Positions 16,571-25,049 of a stretch of DNA of 64,000 nt are shown piece by piece. Position 1 is the first letter of the stretch. Every line of letters begins with the position of its first letter. The stretch comes from Peptoniphilaceae bacterium (GTDB lineage Bacteria; Bacillota; Clostridia; Tissierellales; Peptoniphilaceae), in contig CABJAE010000009.1 of assembly GCA_902363535.1 (NCBI GenBank), forward strand, positions 1 through 64,000. Reading direction: 5' to 3'. Position numbers and translations under genes: made by a program. The notes below the pieces were generated by a model. It was not told the DNA's origin, searched no databases, and worked only from the letters and a program-made list of their open reading frames with translations.

Positions 16571-17385
16571 ATGAAGCCCGCATTCAAAGACTTACTTATC
16601 GACATCATCCTGTTGTTTCTCGTCACAACCATCGCCCTGGTTCTTTCCTTTGCATTTACCGTCACGGACATGACGCCCGATCTGCTCTTGCTCTTTTTTC
16701 AAGAGAAAACCGTCGTCCTTTATAATTTTCTTCCGCTTTTTCTCATAGCCCTGTTTTTCTACTTTGCCCTGGGAAAAATCCGATCAAGCGCCGCCGCCCT
16801 CTTTCTTCTCGTCGCCCTTATGGGCGTGGTGCAGGCATCGAAGCTCCACTACCGCTACGAAAATTTTAAATTCGCCGACTTGGCCACGGCGAGAGAAGGC
16901 GCAAAAATGGTGGCCAATCAATTCAGCCCGGTGTTGCCGCCCTATTTTGTTCCCTCCGTCGTCTTGATGGTTCTTATCGTCGCTTTTCTGATTTGGCTGA
17001 AGCGCCCCCGCCTTCATCTTTCCTATCGCCTCGCGGGGGCGCCGGGGAATTAAGCGGCTATTTAAATCGTTGCCGCACCCCCTACATCCTGTGGGCCAAT
17101 CGCGCCTTAAAAGAAAAGATGCAGAAGCCCTTCCTCGGCGAAGGGCCCGATTTGTCGCCCCAATATTTAATGAATTATACCTTCCGGTACCTGGGCTGGA
17201 CGGGCCCGAAATACATGCAGATTATGGAAGAGAAGCTGCCAGAGGTCACCGTGGTCAACGATCAGGTGATTAAAAACGAAGGGCGCTACCTTTTTTCGAA
17301 AGACGAGGAATTTGACGCCGTTCAACAGTTTGTAAAATCCCTGGATTACTACAACAACAAACATTTTTATTATTTCGGACAATAA
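16571..17385 (+). pseudogene. LTA-synthase/sulfatase-family membrane protein with its catalytic core deleted
   Basis: The 5' part (16571-17053) encodes 160 residues with several transmembrane helices (IILLFLVTTIALVLSFAF, LPLFLIALFFYFALG, AAALFLLVALMGVV, SVVLMVLIVAFLIWL), like the N-terminus of LTA-synthase-type alkaline phosphatase-superfamily proteins. It ends at TAA. From about 17055 another frame carries the C-terminal end of the same family (TPYILWANRALKE, LSPQYLMNYTFRYLGWTGPKY) to a stop at 17385. The whole sulfatase domain, including the nucleophilic Thr and metal ligands, is missing, and the two parts are out of frame. This is best read as a large internal deletion with a junction near 17040-17065. 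A TATAAT box at 16524-16529 may still drive it. Residual function is unlikely. Confidence 0.8.
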
Positions 17386-17413
17386 AAAACAGACCCTTTC
17401 GGATCTGTCAGGC

Positions 17414-17446
17414 GAATCGAGGAAGGCTTGCCTCCCTCGATTTTTA
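17414..17446. terminator. Bidirectional terminator
   Basis: AATCGAGGAAGGC and GCCTCCCTCGATT form a hairpin with T and A runs outside, between the convergent pseudogene and the DUF554 gene. Confidence 0.6.
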
Positions 17447-17472
17447 ATGGATTTTCACTCTCTTTTTATATT

Positions 17473-18168
17473 TTACATAAACATTCCCATAATAGCCCGA
17501 GCAATAATCACCACGACAAAGGTCGGAAGCATATTGGCCACCGGCACCTTTTTTATATCCATAAGCCCCAGGCCGATGGCGAAGACCATGATTCCTCCGG
17601 CGGAAGTGAGATCCGCCACCAGAGCGTCTGAAATGTAGGGGGCAATGGCGTGGGCAAAGAGCACCATGGTCCCTTGGTAGATGAAAAGGGGCAGGGCGGA
17701 AAAACCGACCCCCATGCCCAAGGCCGCCGCCATCACCAGGGCGGTAAGACCGTCCAACACACTTTTAATAAGCAGCGTGTCATTGTTTCCGGAAACGCCC
17801 GCCTGAAGAGAGCCTACGATGGCCATGGCACCTACACAGAAGAGTAGACTCGCCTGAATGGCCGCCGTCATGGGCCCGCCGTTTTCCGTGCCGGCCTTTT
17901 CGAAGCGCTTGTCGATTTTTTCGCCGAAGCGGGCCAAGCCGCCGTCGATATCCAATGCAGCGCCGATGCCTGTCCCCAGGGCCATCGACAGAATCACCAC
18001 GATAAATTGATCCGCCTTCATGCCCATTTGAATCCCCATAATCGACGCACACAACGCCAGCGCAGTCATGACCTGGGTCTGTACTTTATCGGAAATTCGC
18101 TGTCCTACGTAAACGCCGATTAGAGACAAAATAAACACAGCTCCTGAATTGGCCAATACGCCGATCAT
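17473..18168 (-). CDS. DUF554-family membrane protein
   Basis: 231 residues, an integral membrane protein with about six to seven helices. It matches the DUF554/YqgA group: N-terminal GVLANSGAVFILSLIGVYVGQR, ALALCASIMGIQMG, central GGPMTAAIQASLLFCVGAMAIVGSLQ and C-terminal SAGGIMVFAIGLGLMDIKKV. The biochemical role of the family is not established; transport is often assumed. The ATG follows GGAGGG. It overlaps the upstream glycosylase gene by 4 bases (ATGA), so both are cotranslated. Confidence 0.9.
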   Translation of the reverse strand: MIGVLANSGAVFILSLIGVYVGQRISDKVQTQVMTALALCASIMGIQMGMKADQFIVVILSMALGTGIGAALDIDGGLARFGEKIDKRFEKAGTENGGPMTAAIQASLLFCVGAMAIVGSLQAGVSGNNDTLLIKSVLDGLTALVMAAALGMGVGFSALPLFIYQGTMVLFAHAIAPYISDALVADLTSAGGIMVFAIGLGLMDIKKVPVANMLPTFVVVIIARAIMGMFM

Positions 18169-18947
18169 GTTTCCCTCCTTCGCTGGTCCATAAATAACAA
18201 CTGCTGAATGTAGCCGGCGTCTTCGCCGAAGCGCTCAATGGCGTAATCCGACGCGGCCTCTCTGCTTTTAAATTCGCCGAAGCGTTTCATGGCACGTGCG
18301 ATCCACACGTCCACGGGAAAGGCGTCTTTTTTTCCGTAGCCGAAGAGCAAAATGCAATCCGCCACTTTGGGCCCCACCCCGGGAAGCTGCATCAGATACT
18401 TCTTGGCTTCATTATACGCTAATTCATAGGGCCAGTGTAAGTCGAATTCTCCCGCGGCCACCATGTGGGCCACCTCGATTAAATACTTATCCCGATAGCC
18501 CGCTCCGAGGGCGCGCAGCGCATCCGAAGAAAGGTCCGCCATCACTTCCGGTGCCGGCAAGCTGTAAGCTACAAGGCCATGGGCCTCCGCCAGTTTGTTT
18601 CCGTAGTTTTTCGAAAGATCCAAGACGGTCTTTCGAATGCGAAAGAGATTGTTGTTGGAAGAGAGGATAAAGCCTACGACGGCTTCCCAGGGATCCTGCT
18701 TTAAAATCCGAAGGGATAAATAGGGCGCGAGATCCTTTAAATCCTCGGCGCTTCGCACCAGCTCGGCGGCTCGGGCGTAATCGTGGCCCTCGTCGAAAAA
18801 AATCTCGGCGGCGGCCCTGTCTCCTGAAATGCACTCCCCTGCTTTGAGAAAAAAGGCGTCTTTTCCGTTTACGGCACAGATCCTATCTTTCTCCTCTTCC
18901 CAATGGTGAAACTGCCCGCTTTTTATGGTCATCACCGGATCGAACAC
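18165..18947 (-). CDS. OGG1-type 8-oxoguanine DNA glycosylase / AP lyase
   Basis: 260 residues. It removes oxidised guanine from DNA. The HhH-GPD core is clear: LPGVGPKVADCILLFGYG with the catalytic Lys in GPKVADC (about residue 203), and the catalytic Asp in FPVDVWIARAMKRF. The upstream SLRILKQDPWEAVVGFILSSNNN is the family's helix region, and residues 1-95 fit the OGG N-terminal beta domain. The start is GTG at 18947 after GGAAGGAGG. Repair of oxidative damage fits an oxygen-sensitive anaerobe. It overlaps DUF554 by 4 bases and follows rex, with a terminator between. Confidence 0.9.
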   Translation of the reverse strand: MFDPVMTIKSGQFHHWEEEKDRICAVNGKDAFFLKAGECISGDRAAAEIFFDEGHDYARAAELVRSAEDLKDLAPYLSLRILKQDPWEAVVGFILSSNNNLFRIRKTVLDLSKNYGNKLAEAHGLVAYSLPAPEVMADLSSDALRALGAGYRDKYLIEVAHMVAAGEFDLHWPYELAYNEAKKYLMQLPGVGPKVADCILLFGYGKKDAFPVDVWIARAMKRFGEFKSREAASDYAIERFGEDAGYIQQLLFMDQRRRET

Positions 18948-18961
18948 GTGCTCCTCCTTCC

Positions 18962-18992
18962 AAAAAAATAAGAGCGAGGCATTTGCCCGCTC
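18962..18992 (-). terminator. Terminator of rex
   Basis: On the minus strand GAGCGGGC-AAAT-GCCTCGCTC is followed by TTATTTTTTT, just past the rex stop. Confidence 0.75.
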
Positions 18993-19007
18993 GTAAATCC
19001 TACCGGC

Positions 19008-19649
19008 CTAGCGATCCCGCTCCGTTAAGTAATAGCTCAATGTCAAGAGGCTGTCCGTGAGACGAATATTTTCCACGATGACCCCTTCCGGCGCCTCCAA
19101 ATCTTCCGGCGCGAAGTTCCAAATGCCGCGAATGCCCGCTTCAACCAGGCGATCGGCAATGGCTTGAGCCCCTTCTTTCGGCACGGTTAAAATGGCCACT
19201 TCCACTTCTTCATGGTCCTTCATAAACTGTTCCAATTCGTCGACGGAACGAACCACTTGATTGCCCACGGTGGAGCCGATAACCCGCTCGTCTCGGTCGA
19301 ACATGGCGACGATTTCAAAGCCGCTGTCCAAAAAGCCCTTGTAATTGCAAATGACCGTCCCCAAGCGACCGGCGCCGATTAATATGGTTTTGTAAATGGT
19401 CGGAATGCCCAATATGTTTTCCAATTCGGACTTTAATACGGCCACCTTGTATCCGTAGCCCTGTTGGCCGAAGCCGCCGAAATTATTTAAATCCTGACGA
19501 ATTTGTGACGCCGTAAATCCCGTTAACTCACTTAATTCTTGGGAAGAAATACGGTCTTCGCCTCGATCATCCAATTCGATTAAATATCTATAATATTTCG
19601 GAAGCCTTCTTATGACGGTTTCTGAAACTTTTCCTTTACGTATAGCCAA
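19008..19649 (-). CDS. rex: Redox-sensing transcriptional repressor Rex
   Basis: About 213 residues. It senses the NADH/NAD+ ratio and represses fermentation and respiration genes. The N-terminal winged helix spans residues 1-80 (VIRRLPKYYRYL, ISSQELSELTGFTASQIRQDLNNFGGFGQQGYGY). The Rossmann domain has ILIGAGRLGTVICNY (about 89-103). The C-terminal domain-swapped helix is DSLLTLSYYLTER. The GTG at 19658 touches its GAAAGG Shine-Dalgarno, so I prefer TTG at 19649. The family controls thl-crt-hbd, bcd and ldh in clostridia; all of these are in this window. Confidence 0.96.
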   Translation of the reverse strand: MAIRKGKVSETVIRRLPKYYRYLIELDDRGEDRISSQELSELTGFTASQIRQDLNNFGGFGQQGYGYKVAVLKSELENILGIPTIYKTILIGAGRLGTVICNYKGFLDSGFEIVAMFDRDERVIGSTVGNQVVRSVDELEQFMKDHEEVEVAILTVPKEGAQAIADRLVEAGIRGIWNFAPEDLEAPEGVIVENIRLTDSLLTLSYYLTERDR

Positions 19650-19817
19650 ATTTATCACCTTTCACTGTCTCTATTCGGAAGAGTGTTATGAATTTATCTA
19701 ACTCTAAGGACTAGTATACAAAAAAAACCATCAATTGAAAAGCTTTTTCCGCTATTTCGCCGACTTTTTCTCCCCGCCCTTTTCTGCTATGATATTTTTA
19801 GCAAGGAGGAGAGGCAT

Positions 19818-21722
19818 TTGGCAATCGTATCGGCACAAGGCTTAGAAAAGACGTTTTACATCGACCCCATATTAAAGGACGTGGGATTTTTAATCGAAGC
19901 GGGAGAAAAAATCGGGCTCATCGGAAACAACGGCAGCGGCAAAACCACCCTTATGGCCATGTTGGCCGGGGAGCTCACCCCGGACGGGGGAAGCATTTCC
20001 ACCACCAAGGACTTGGAGGTGGGCTATTTGGCCCAACACGTGGCCGTCACCGAAGGGGCCAGCATTTACGACGAGTGCATGGCGTCGTTTCAGGCGGTGA
20101 TCGAGCTTGAAGAAAGGCTCCGCGCCATGGAAATGGAAATGGCCCATCTCGAGGGCGAGGCCCTGGAAGAACACATCGCCCGCTACCAGGTGTTGGTGGA
20201 TCGCTACGAAAAAAGCGGCGGCTACAGCCGGGAGAGTGCCGTCACCGGCGCCCTTCGGGGCCTGGGCTTTTCCGAAGAGGAAATGGCGATGCCGGCGGAA
20301 AATCTCTCCGGGGGCCAAAAATCCCGCCTGGCCCTGGCCAAGCTCCTTCTCCACGAGCCGGATCTCCTCCTTTTGGATGAGCCCACCAACCACCTGGACA
20401 TGGATTCCATCGCCTGGCTGGAAAAGTTTTTAAAGGCCTTTAAGGGCGCCGTGGTCGTTATCAGCCACGACCGCTACTTCTTAGACGCCATTGTGGATCG
20501 CATTCTCTATTTAAGAGACGGTGTGGTGAAAAGCTATCAGGGAGATTACACCAATTTCGTGCGCCGCAGGCAGGAAGAGGAAGAGCAGATGCGCCACGCC
20601 TATGTGATGCAGCAGAAGGAAATTAAGCGCCAAGAGGAAATGATCAAGCGCTTCGCCTCCTGGAACCGGGAAAAAAGCGTGCGGGCCGCGAGAAGCAAGC
20701 AGAAACAATTGGACAAGATGGAGCGGCTGGAAGATGTGAAGGGCGAAAAAAACCTGCTCCTTTCTTTCGCGCCGGCCACGGAAAGCGGCCGCGATGTGCT
20801 CCACGCGGAGCATCTCTCGAAATCCTTTCCCACGAAGCAACTCTTCGACGACGTCACTTTCCCCATTTACAAAGGGGAGCGGGTGGGGCTCATCGGGCCC
20901 AACGGCATCGGAAAAAGTACCCTGTTTAAAATCATCATGAACGAAATCGCCCCCACATCCGGCGAGGTGCAATTGGGAAAAGGCGTTACCATCGCCTATT
21001 TCGATCAGGAAATGAAGACCCTGGACGCAAATAAAACCGTGGCGGAAGAGCTCTGGGACCGCTATCCGAAGCTGGACCGCTTTCAAATTCACGCCTACCT
21101 GGCCCGCTTCCTCTTTACCGGCGACGATTTGGACAAACGCATCGGCGATCTCTCCGGCGGGGAAAAGGGGCGGCTGTCTCTTTTAATCATTATGCTCTCA
21201 GGCGCCAATTTCCTCCTCTTGGACGAGCCCACCAACCACCTGGACATCGAGAGCAAGGAATCCTTGGAGGCGGCTTTGAAGGACTACACGGGCACCATTC
21301 TTACCATTAGCCACGACCGCTACTTCCTGGATCGAGTGGCGACAAAGATCGTCTGCCTTTCCGAGGAGGGCACCTTTATGGTGGACGGAGACTACACCTA
21401 CTTCCTGAAGAAATGGGAAGATGCCCACACCGTGGAGGAAGAGGAAGAAGAGATCACGAAGACGCAAATCGTGAAGGAAAAGAAAAAATCCCGAGAGGAA
21501 CAAAAGGAAGCCCGCCGGCGAAAAAAAGCCTTGCGGGATACGGAGGCCGAGATTCACGCCCTGGAGGCGGAGATCGAATCCATGGATGAAACCCTGGCGG
21601 ATCCCGCCACCTACGAAGACCATCGGGCGGCGTTGGAGCTTTCTCAAAAGCGGGATGCCACCCAAGAAAAATTGGACGCCCTCTACGACGAGTGGTTCGC
21701 CCTTTCGGCGGAAGAAGAGTAA
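19818..21722 (+). CDS. ABC-F family ATPase (Uup/YdiF type)
   Basis: 634 residues with two ABC cassettes and no membrane segments, so a soluble ABC-F protein acting on ribosomes or translation. Cassette 1 has Walker A GNNGSGKTTL (about residue 36), signature LSGGQKSRLALAKLLL and LLLDEPTNHLDM. Cassette 2 has GPNGIGKSTL (about 359) and LSGGEKGRLSLL with LLLDEPTNHLDI. The linker (about 235-310) is charged and helical as in ABC-F. A C-terminal coiled coil (about 545-634) suggests the Uup/YdiF branch rather than a dedicated antibiotic-resistance type. The start is TTG at 19818 after AAGGAGGAG. Confidence 0.93.
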   Translation: MAIVSAQGLEKTFYIDPILKDVGFLIEAGEKIGLIGNNGSGKTTLMAMLAGELTPDGGSISTTKDLEVGYLAQHVAVTEGASIYDECMASFQAVIELEERLRAMEMEMAHLEGEALEEHIARYQVLVDRYEKSGGYSRESAVTGALRGLGFSEEEMAMPAENLSGGQKSRLALAKLLLHEPDLLLLDEPTNHLDMDSIAWLEKFLKAFKGAVVVISHDRYFLDAIVDRILYLRDGVVKSYQGDYTNFVRRRQEEEEQMRHAYVMQQKEIKRQEEMIKRFASWNREKSVRAARSKQKQLDKMERLEDVKGEKNLLLSFAPATESGRDVLHAEHLSKSFPTKQLFDDVTFPIYKGERVGLIGPNGIGKSTLFKIIMNEIAPTSGEVQLGKGVTIAYFDQEMKTLDANKTVAEELWDRYPKLDRFQIHAYLARFLFTGDDLDKRIGDLSGGEKGRLSLLIIMLSGANFLLLDEPTNHLDIESKESLEAALKDYTGTILTISHDRYFLDRVATKIVCLSEEGTFMVDGDYTYFLKKWEDAHTVEEEEEEITKTQIVKEKKKSREEQKEARRRKKALRDTEAEIHALEAEIESMDETLADPATYEDHRAALELSQKRDATQEKLDALYDEWFALSAEEE

Positions 21723-21749
21723 AAACGGCACCGACGTGTCGTTTTTTTA
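21723..21749 (+). terminator. Terminator of the ABC-F gene
   Basis: AAAACGGCAC pairs with GTGTCGTTTT around loop CGAC, followed by T residues, directly after the stop codon. Confidence 0.85.
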
Positions 21750-21978
21750 TTGGAAGAAACGCCCTGAATTCTCCTCGAAGATTTCGCCGGCGCAATGGAT
21801 GCCCGCCGATTCATAGACAAAGGGAAATAAAGGCGGTGCATCCGCCCTCAAGGCAAGAATTTAACGCGGGGAAAAGAAAAAAGGAAAAAAACGCCTTCCC
21901 TTTATTAAGCTTCCCTTTCTTCCCCTTTTTGTCTCGTTCTCATTTTCAGTCTCTCTTTATTTTCATATTTTGTTTTTT

Positions 21979-22082
21979 TAATCCACATGTTCTTCACAGT
22001 ATACACAGATCTGTCCACAGCTCATGGCCCTTATTCACCGAATTTAAAAAAGTTATCCACCTTATCCACAGGCTTATACACG
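21979..22082 (+). other. Cluster of DnaA-box-like 9-mers
   Basis: Eight 9-mers resembling TTATCCACA lie in one orientation within 104 bases of a 535-base non-coding gap. They are 21979 TAATCCACA, 21990 TTCTTCACA, 21999 GTATACACA, 22011 CTGTCCACA, 22031 TTATTCACC, 22053 TTATCCACC, 22062 TTATCCACA (exact consensus) and 22074 TTATACACG. A T-rich, A/T-rich stretch (about 21950-21980) precedes them. DnaA binding is inferred. The flanking genes are a convergent ABC-F gene and tsaD, not dnaA/dnaN, and gene strand bias does not switch here. A DnaA-titration or replication-control site is therefore as likely as an origin. The rest of the gap (21750-21978, 22083-22223) shows no gene. Confidence 0.6.
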
Positions 22083-22223
22083 TTTTCCCGAATCCCCTCG
22101 CGTCGATCGCCGCAATCTCTAAGATCCGTCTATTTGTCGGGGATTGTCGCCTTTTTGCCCGCTCGTGCACTATTTTTCCCGCATCTTCGTCTATTCTCAT
22201 TCTCAGCTTAACATAGGCAAAAC

Positions 22224-22248
22224 AAAACCGCAGCCTTTTCGCTGCGGT
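22224..22248 (-). terminator. Terminator of the tsaE-tsaB-rimI-tsaD operon
   Basis: On the minus strand ACCGCAGC-GAAAAG-GCTGCGGT is followed by TTTTG, just past the tsaD stop. Confidence 0.85.
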
Positions 22249-22257
22249 CATTTTCTT

Positions 22258-23253
22258 TTATTCCAGGCCCAGATTCGGATCGGCATAGACCGAGCCCGCC
22301 TCGCCTTTTAAGTGGCTGTAATAGCCCACAGAGGCGATCATGGCGGCGTTATCGGTGCAGAGGATGGGATCCGGGTAGTAAATGGCCACGCCTTCTTTTT
22401 CCCCGCGGCTTTCCATGGCGGCGCGGAGGCCCGAATTGGCGCTGACCCCGCCGGCGAGAACGATGGTCTTCTCCCCGAGTTCCCTCGCCAGGCGGAAAGA
22501 TTTTTCCACGAGGACGTCGATGACGGCGGCCTGAAAGGATGCGGCCATATCCGCCACGCGAATTTCCTCGCCTTTTTGCTTCGCCTGATTCAATTCGTTT
22601 AATACGGCGGTCTTAAGGCCGGAGAAACTGAAGTCGTAGCTGTCCGCTTCCAACATGACCCGAGGCAGGTCGTAGGTCTTCTCGCCTTCTTTCGCCAGCT
22701 TGTCGATGACCGGCCCGCCGGGGTAGCCGATGCCCATGGCCCGGGCAACCTTGTCGAAGGCCTCGCCGGCGGCGTCGTCCCGCGTCTTGCCGTAGAGGGT
22801 GAAGTCCACGTAGTCGGTGACGTGGATCAAATAGCTGTGGCCCCCGGAAACGATGAGCCCGACAAAGGGCGGCTCGAGATCCTTGTGGGTCAGGTAATTG
22901 GCGCAGATGTGGCCCCGAATGTGGTTCACCCCCACAAAGGGCTTGTGACTCGCCAGGGCCAGCCCCCTCGCCGCCGTAAGGCCTACGAGAAGGGCGCCGA
23001 TGAGCCCCGGGCCGCGAGTGGCGCAGATAAGATCCACATCCTCCATGGTAATCCCCGCCTCTTCCAAGGCCAGATCCAGCATGGGCAAAATGGCGGAGAC
23101 GTGTTTGCGGGATGCGATCTCCGGCACCACGCCGCCGAAGAGCCTGTGAATTTCGATTTGTGATGAAATCATATTGGACAAAATCTCCCGGCCGTCTCGT
23201 ACGACAGCCACGGAGGTTTCGTCGCAGGACGATTCCACGCCCAGTGTCAACAT
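22258..23253 (-). CDS. tsaD: tRNA N6-adenosine threonylcarbamoyltransferase
   Basis: 331 residues, standard length. It transfers the threonylcarbamoyl group to A37 of ANN-decoding tRNAs with TsaB and TsaE. The ASKHA signatures are clear: LGVESSCDETSVAVV at the N-terminus, metal ligands HIRGH (about residues 109-113), LIVSGGHSYLI, and the C-terminal VLAGGVSANSGLR and YPDPILCTDNAAMIA. It is the last gene of a tight operon; rimI ends one base before its start. A strong terminator follows. Confidence 0.97.
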   Translation of the reverse strand: MLTLGVESSCDETSVAVVRDGREILSNMISSQIEIHRLFGGVVPEIASRKHVSAILPMLDLALEEAGITMEDVDLICATRGPGLIGALLVGLTAARGLALASHKPFVGVNHIRGHICANYLTHKDLEPPFVGLIVSGGHSYLIHVTDYVDFTLYGKTRDDAAGEAFDKVARAMGIGYPGGPVIDKLAKEGEKTYDLPRVMLEADSYDFSFSGLKTAVLNELNQAKQKGEEIRVADMAASFQAAVIDVLVEKSFRLARELGEKTIVLAGGVSANSGLRAAMESRGEKEGVAIYYPDPILCTDNAAMIASVGYYSHLKGEAGSVYADPNLGLE

Positions 23254-23254
23254 A

Positions 23255-23698
23255 CTACCACCTCTTCCAATAAATCAGCCCGTCGCGCTTCACGTGGGCG
23301 TAGTAATTTTTTCGTACCCCTTCCAATTGAAAGCCCAAAGATTCGTAGAGATTAATGGCCGGGATATTGTCGTCCCGCACTTCCAGTGTGGCTGAGGTCA
23401 TGCCCTTTTCGTAAACGGCGAAAAGGTAATGATTCATCATGTAACGGCCGTAGCCGTTTGATCGAAATTCGCCGCCCACGGCCACATTGCCGATGTGGGC
23501 CTGATCCCCTAAAAGCCAGGCTCCCACGTAGCCGATGATGACGTCGTGGTAAAGGAGCACTTCGTAATAGGTGAGGGGATTGTTCAGCTCCCGCTCCCAG
23601 CTGTCCCGGGACCAGGGCGCGGTGAAACTTTCATCCTCAATGGCCATAATGTCGACCAGATCTTCAACCGTCGCTTCGCGCGTCGAGAGATTCTCCAT
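23255..23698 (-). CDS. rimI: Ribosomal protein S18-alanine N-acetyltransferase
   Basis: About 147 residues from the ATG at 23698, chosen because GGAGGAAAC precedes it and MENLSTREATVEDL starts the GNAT fold. A reading from 23803 would run far into tsaB. The GNAT acetyl-CoA loop is RSNGYGRYMM (about residues 78-87), preceded by HIGNVAV. LYESLGFQLEGVRKNYY is the typical C-terminal motif of RimI. Its start overlaps the 3' end of tsaB by 35 bases, and the position between tsaB and tsaD is the classical arrangement. Confidence 0.94.
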   Translation of the reverse strand: MENLSTREATVEDLVDIMAIEDESFTAPWSRDSWERELNNPLTYYEVLLYHDVIIGYVGAWLLGDQAHIGNVAVGGEFRSNGYGRYMMNHYLFAVYEKGMTSATLEVRDDNIPAINLYESLGFQLEGVRKNYYAHVKRDGLIYWKRW

Positions 23699-24374
23699 GT
23701 TTCCTCCTGTATTCTCGCATGGCCTGTGTGGGCCGTAGGTAATTTGGCTCCAGGGCATAGGGATTGGACGGTCCTTCTTCTTCAAACTGCTGAGCGCCTT
23801 CAAAGGCGATGGCTGCCGCCGACACCCGGGACAGGTGATCGGGATAGAGAATGAAATCTTCCCGCGCAGAAAACGCGTCCCGGTACTTCTTCAGGCCGTC
23901 GCCGATTAAAATGGCTCCCTCGGGGGCCTCTTTTATAATGGATTCCACCGGGTAGGCGTCGTCTTTTTTCAGGCGCACAAGCCCCTCGCCCTTTTTTTCA
24001 AAGAATGCGGCGTACACCCGCTCCCTCCGCGCGTCGAATAGGGGAATCACCACGCCGTCGGTGGCCACTTCCCGGGCCAGGGCCTTTAAGGTGGAGACGC
24101 CGACGACGGGAATATCCAGTGTGCGGCCGAGGACTTTGGCGAGGACCACGGAGATCCTGAGTCCCGTAAAGGAGCCGGGGCCCACTCCGGTGGCGATGAG
24201 ATCCACATCTTCCATGGCCCAGCCCGCCGCACAAAGCATGTTTTGAATCATATTGATTAGCCCTTCCGAGTGGCTCGCGCGGCTGTTTACCGAGGCTTCC
24301 GCCACGACTTTTCCGTCTTCCGTGAGGGCGCAGGTGGTCTCCATGGTGGCCGTATCAAAGGCGAGAATTTTCAT
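23664..24374 (-). CDS. tsaB: tRNA threonylcarbamoyladenosine biosynthesis protein TsaB
   Basis: 236 residues. It is an ASKHA-fold partner that activates TsaD in t6A synthesis. Signatures are ILAFDTATMETTCAL at the start, HSEGLINMIQNML, and GVGPGSFTGLRISVVLAKVLG with GVSTLKALA. It lacks the metal-ligand histidines of TsaD, as expected. It overlaps tsaE by 20 bases and rimI by 35 bases, so the four genes are coupled. Confidence 0.95.
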   Translation of the reverse strand: MKILAFDTATMETTCALTEDGKVVAEASVNSRASHSEGLINMIQNMLCAAGWAMEDVDLIATGVGPGSFTGLRISVVLAKVLGRTLDIPVVGVSTLKALAREVATDGVVIPLFDARRERVYAAFFEKKGEGLVRLKKDDAYPVESIIKEAPEGAILIGDGLKKYRDAFSAREDFILYPDHLSRVSAAAIAFEGAQQFEEEGPSNPYALEPNYLRPTQAMREYRRKHGESLDARSDG

Positions 24375-24819
24375 AAGCCGCCACCTCCTCTTCCAGTTCC
24401 TTTCCCCGAGGACCGAAGCCTGTGGCCTTCACGTCCCTCGTATCTTCGTCGACGCGCGTAAATTGCAGGCGCAACACATCCTCCGGGAGGCTGTCCGCGA
24501 TAATGTCCGCCCATTCCACGGCACAGACGGCGCCGGAGTCCAGCATGTCTTCCCCGCCCATGTCGAAAAATTCATCTTCGTCTTTCAGACGGTACACGTC
24601 GAAATGGTAAAGGGGCAGTTCCCCCTCGTATATATTTAAAATGGCGAAGGTGGCGCTGGTCACCTCCGAGGAAAGGCCCATGCCCTTGGCCAAGGCCTTG
24701 ACGAAGGTGGTCTTTCCCGTGCCCAGGTCCCCGACGAGAGCCAGAACGTCGTAGGCTTTTAATTTTTTTCCTAAATACAAACCGAAAGCTTCGGTTTGTG
24801 CGGTGGTTTTCAGTATCAT
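24355..24819 (-). CDS. tsaE: tRNA threonylcarbamoyladenosine biosynthesis ATPase TsaE
   Basis: 154 residues. It is a P-loop ATPase required for turnover of the TsaB-TsaD complex. Walker A is LVGDLGTGKTTFVKALAKG (about residues 28-46). SATFAILNIYEGELPLYHFDVYRL is the family core, and the VEWAD motif follows at about 103-107. An AGGAGGAAGCT Shine-Dalgarno precedes ATG. It is the first gene of the t6A cluster. Confidence 0.95.
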   Translation of the reverse strand: MILKTTAQTEAFGLYLGKKLKAYDVLALVGDLGTGKTTFVKALAKGMGLSSEVTSATFAILNIYEGELPLYHFDVYRLKDEDEFFDMGGEDMLDSGAVCAVEWADIIADSLPEDVLRLQFTRVDEDTRDVKATGFGPRGKELEEEVAAYENSRL

Positions 24820-24944
24820 AGCTTCCTCCTGCTTCTTATTATAGTCAATCTATGGAAAAGAGAAAAGCGGCCACGACATCGGACTTTGCGAAATCAAAAT
24901 AATATTCTTCTTGTTTTTCAATTTGTTCGTGTTTCATTGCACGA

Positions 24945-24977
24945 AAAATCGAGTAAGCAAAATGCTTACTCGATTTT
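24945..24977 (-). terminator. Terminator of the SLH/LRR gene, derived from an IS right end
   Basis: A perfect 14-bp stem, AAAATCGAGTAAGC with GCTTACTCGATTTT, has a 5-base loop and T runs on both sides. It closely matches the right-end hairpin of the intact IS (3566-3598). The following bases TATAGGTCCACGCT are only weakly IS-like. Confidence 0.75.
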
Positions 24978-25049
24978 ATAGGTCCACGCTAAATGCTGAT
25001 TTCGCTTTCGTGAAATTCAATGGAAATTTTTGCGCCAAGTCATAAAAGA

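Noticed and set aside
21750..22223. Calling the DnaA-box cluster the chromosomal origin outright
   Set aside because: No dnaA, dnaN, rpmH or gyrase genes are near, flanking genes converge on the site, and the minus-strand bias is the same on both sides. It is reported as a DnaA-type site instead.
23699..23803. N-terminal extension of rimI
   Set aside because: It lies inside tsaB, is not GNAT-like, and the internal ATG at 23698 has a proper GGAGG site.
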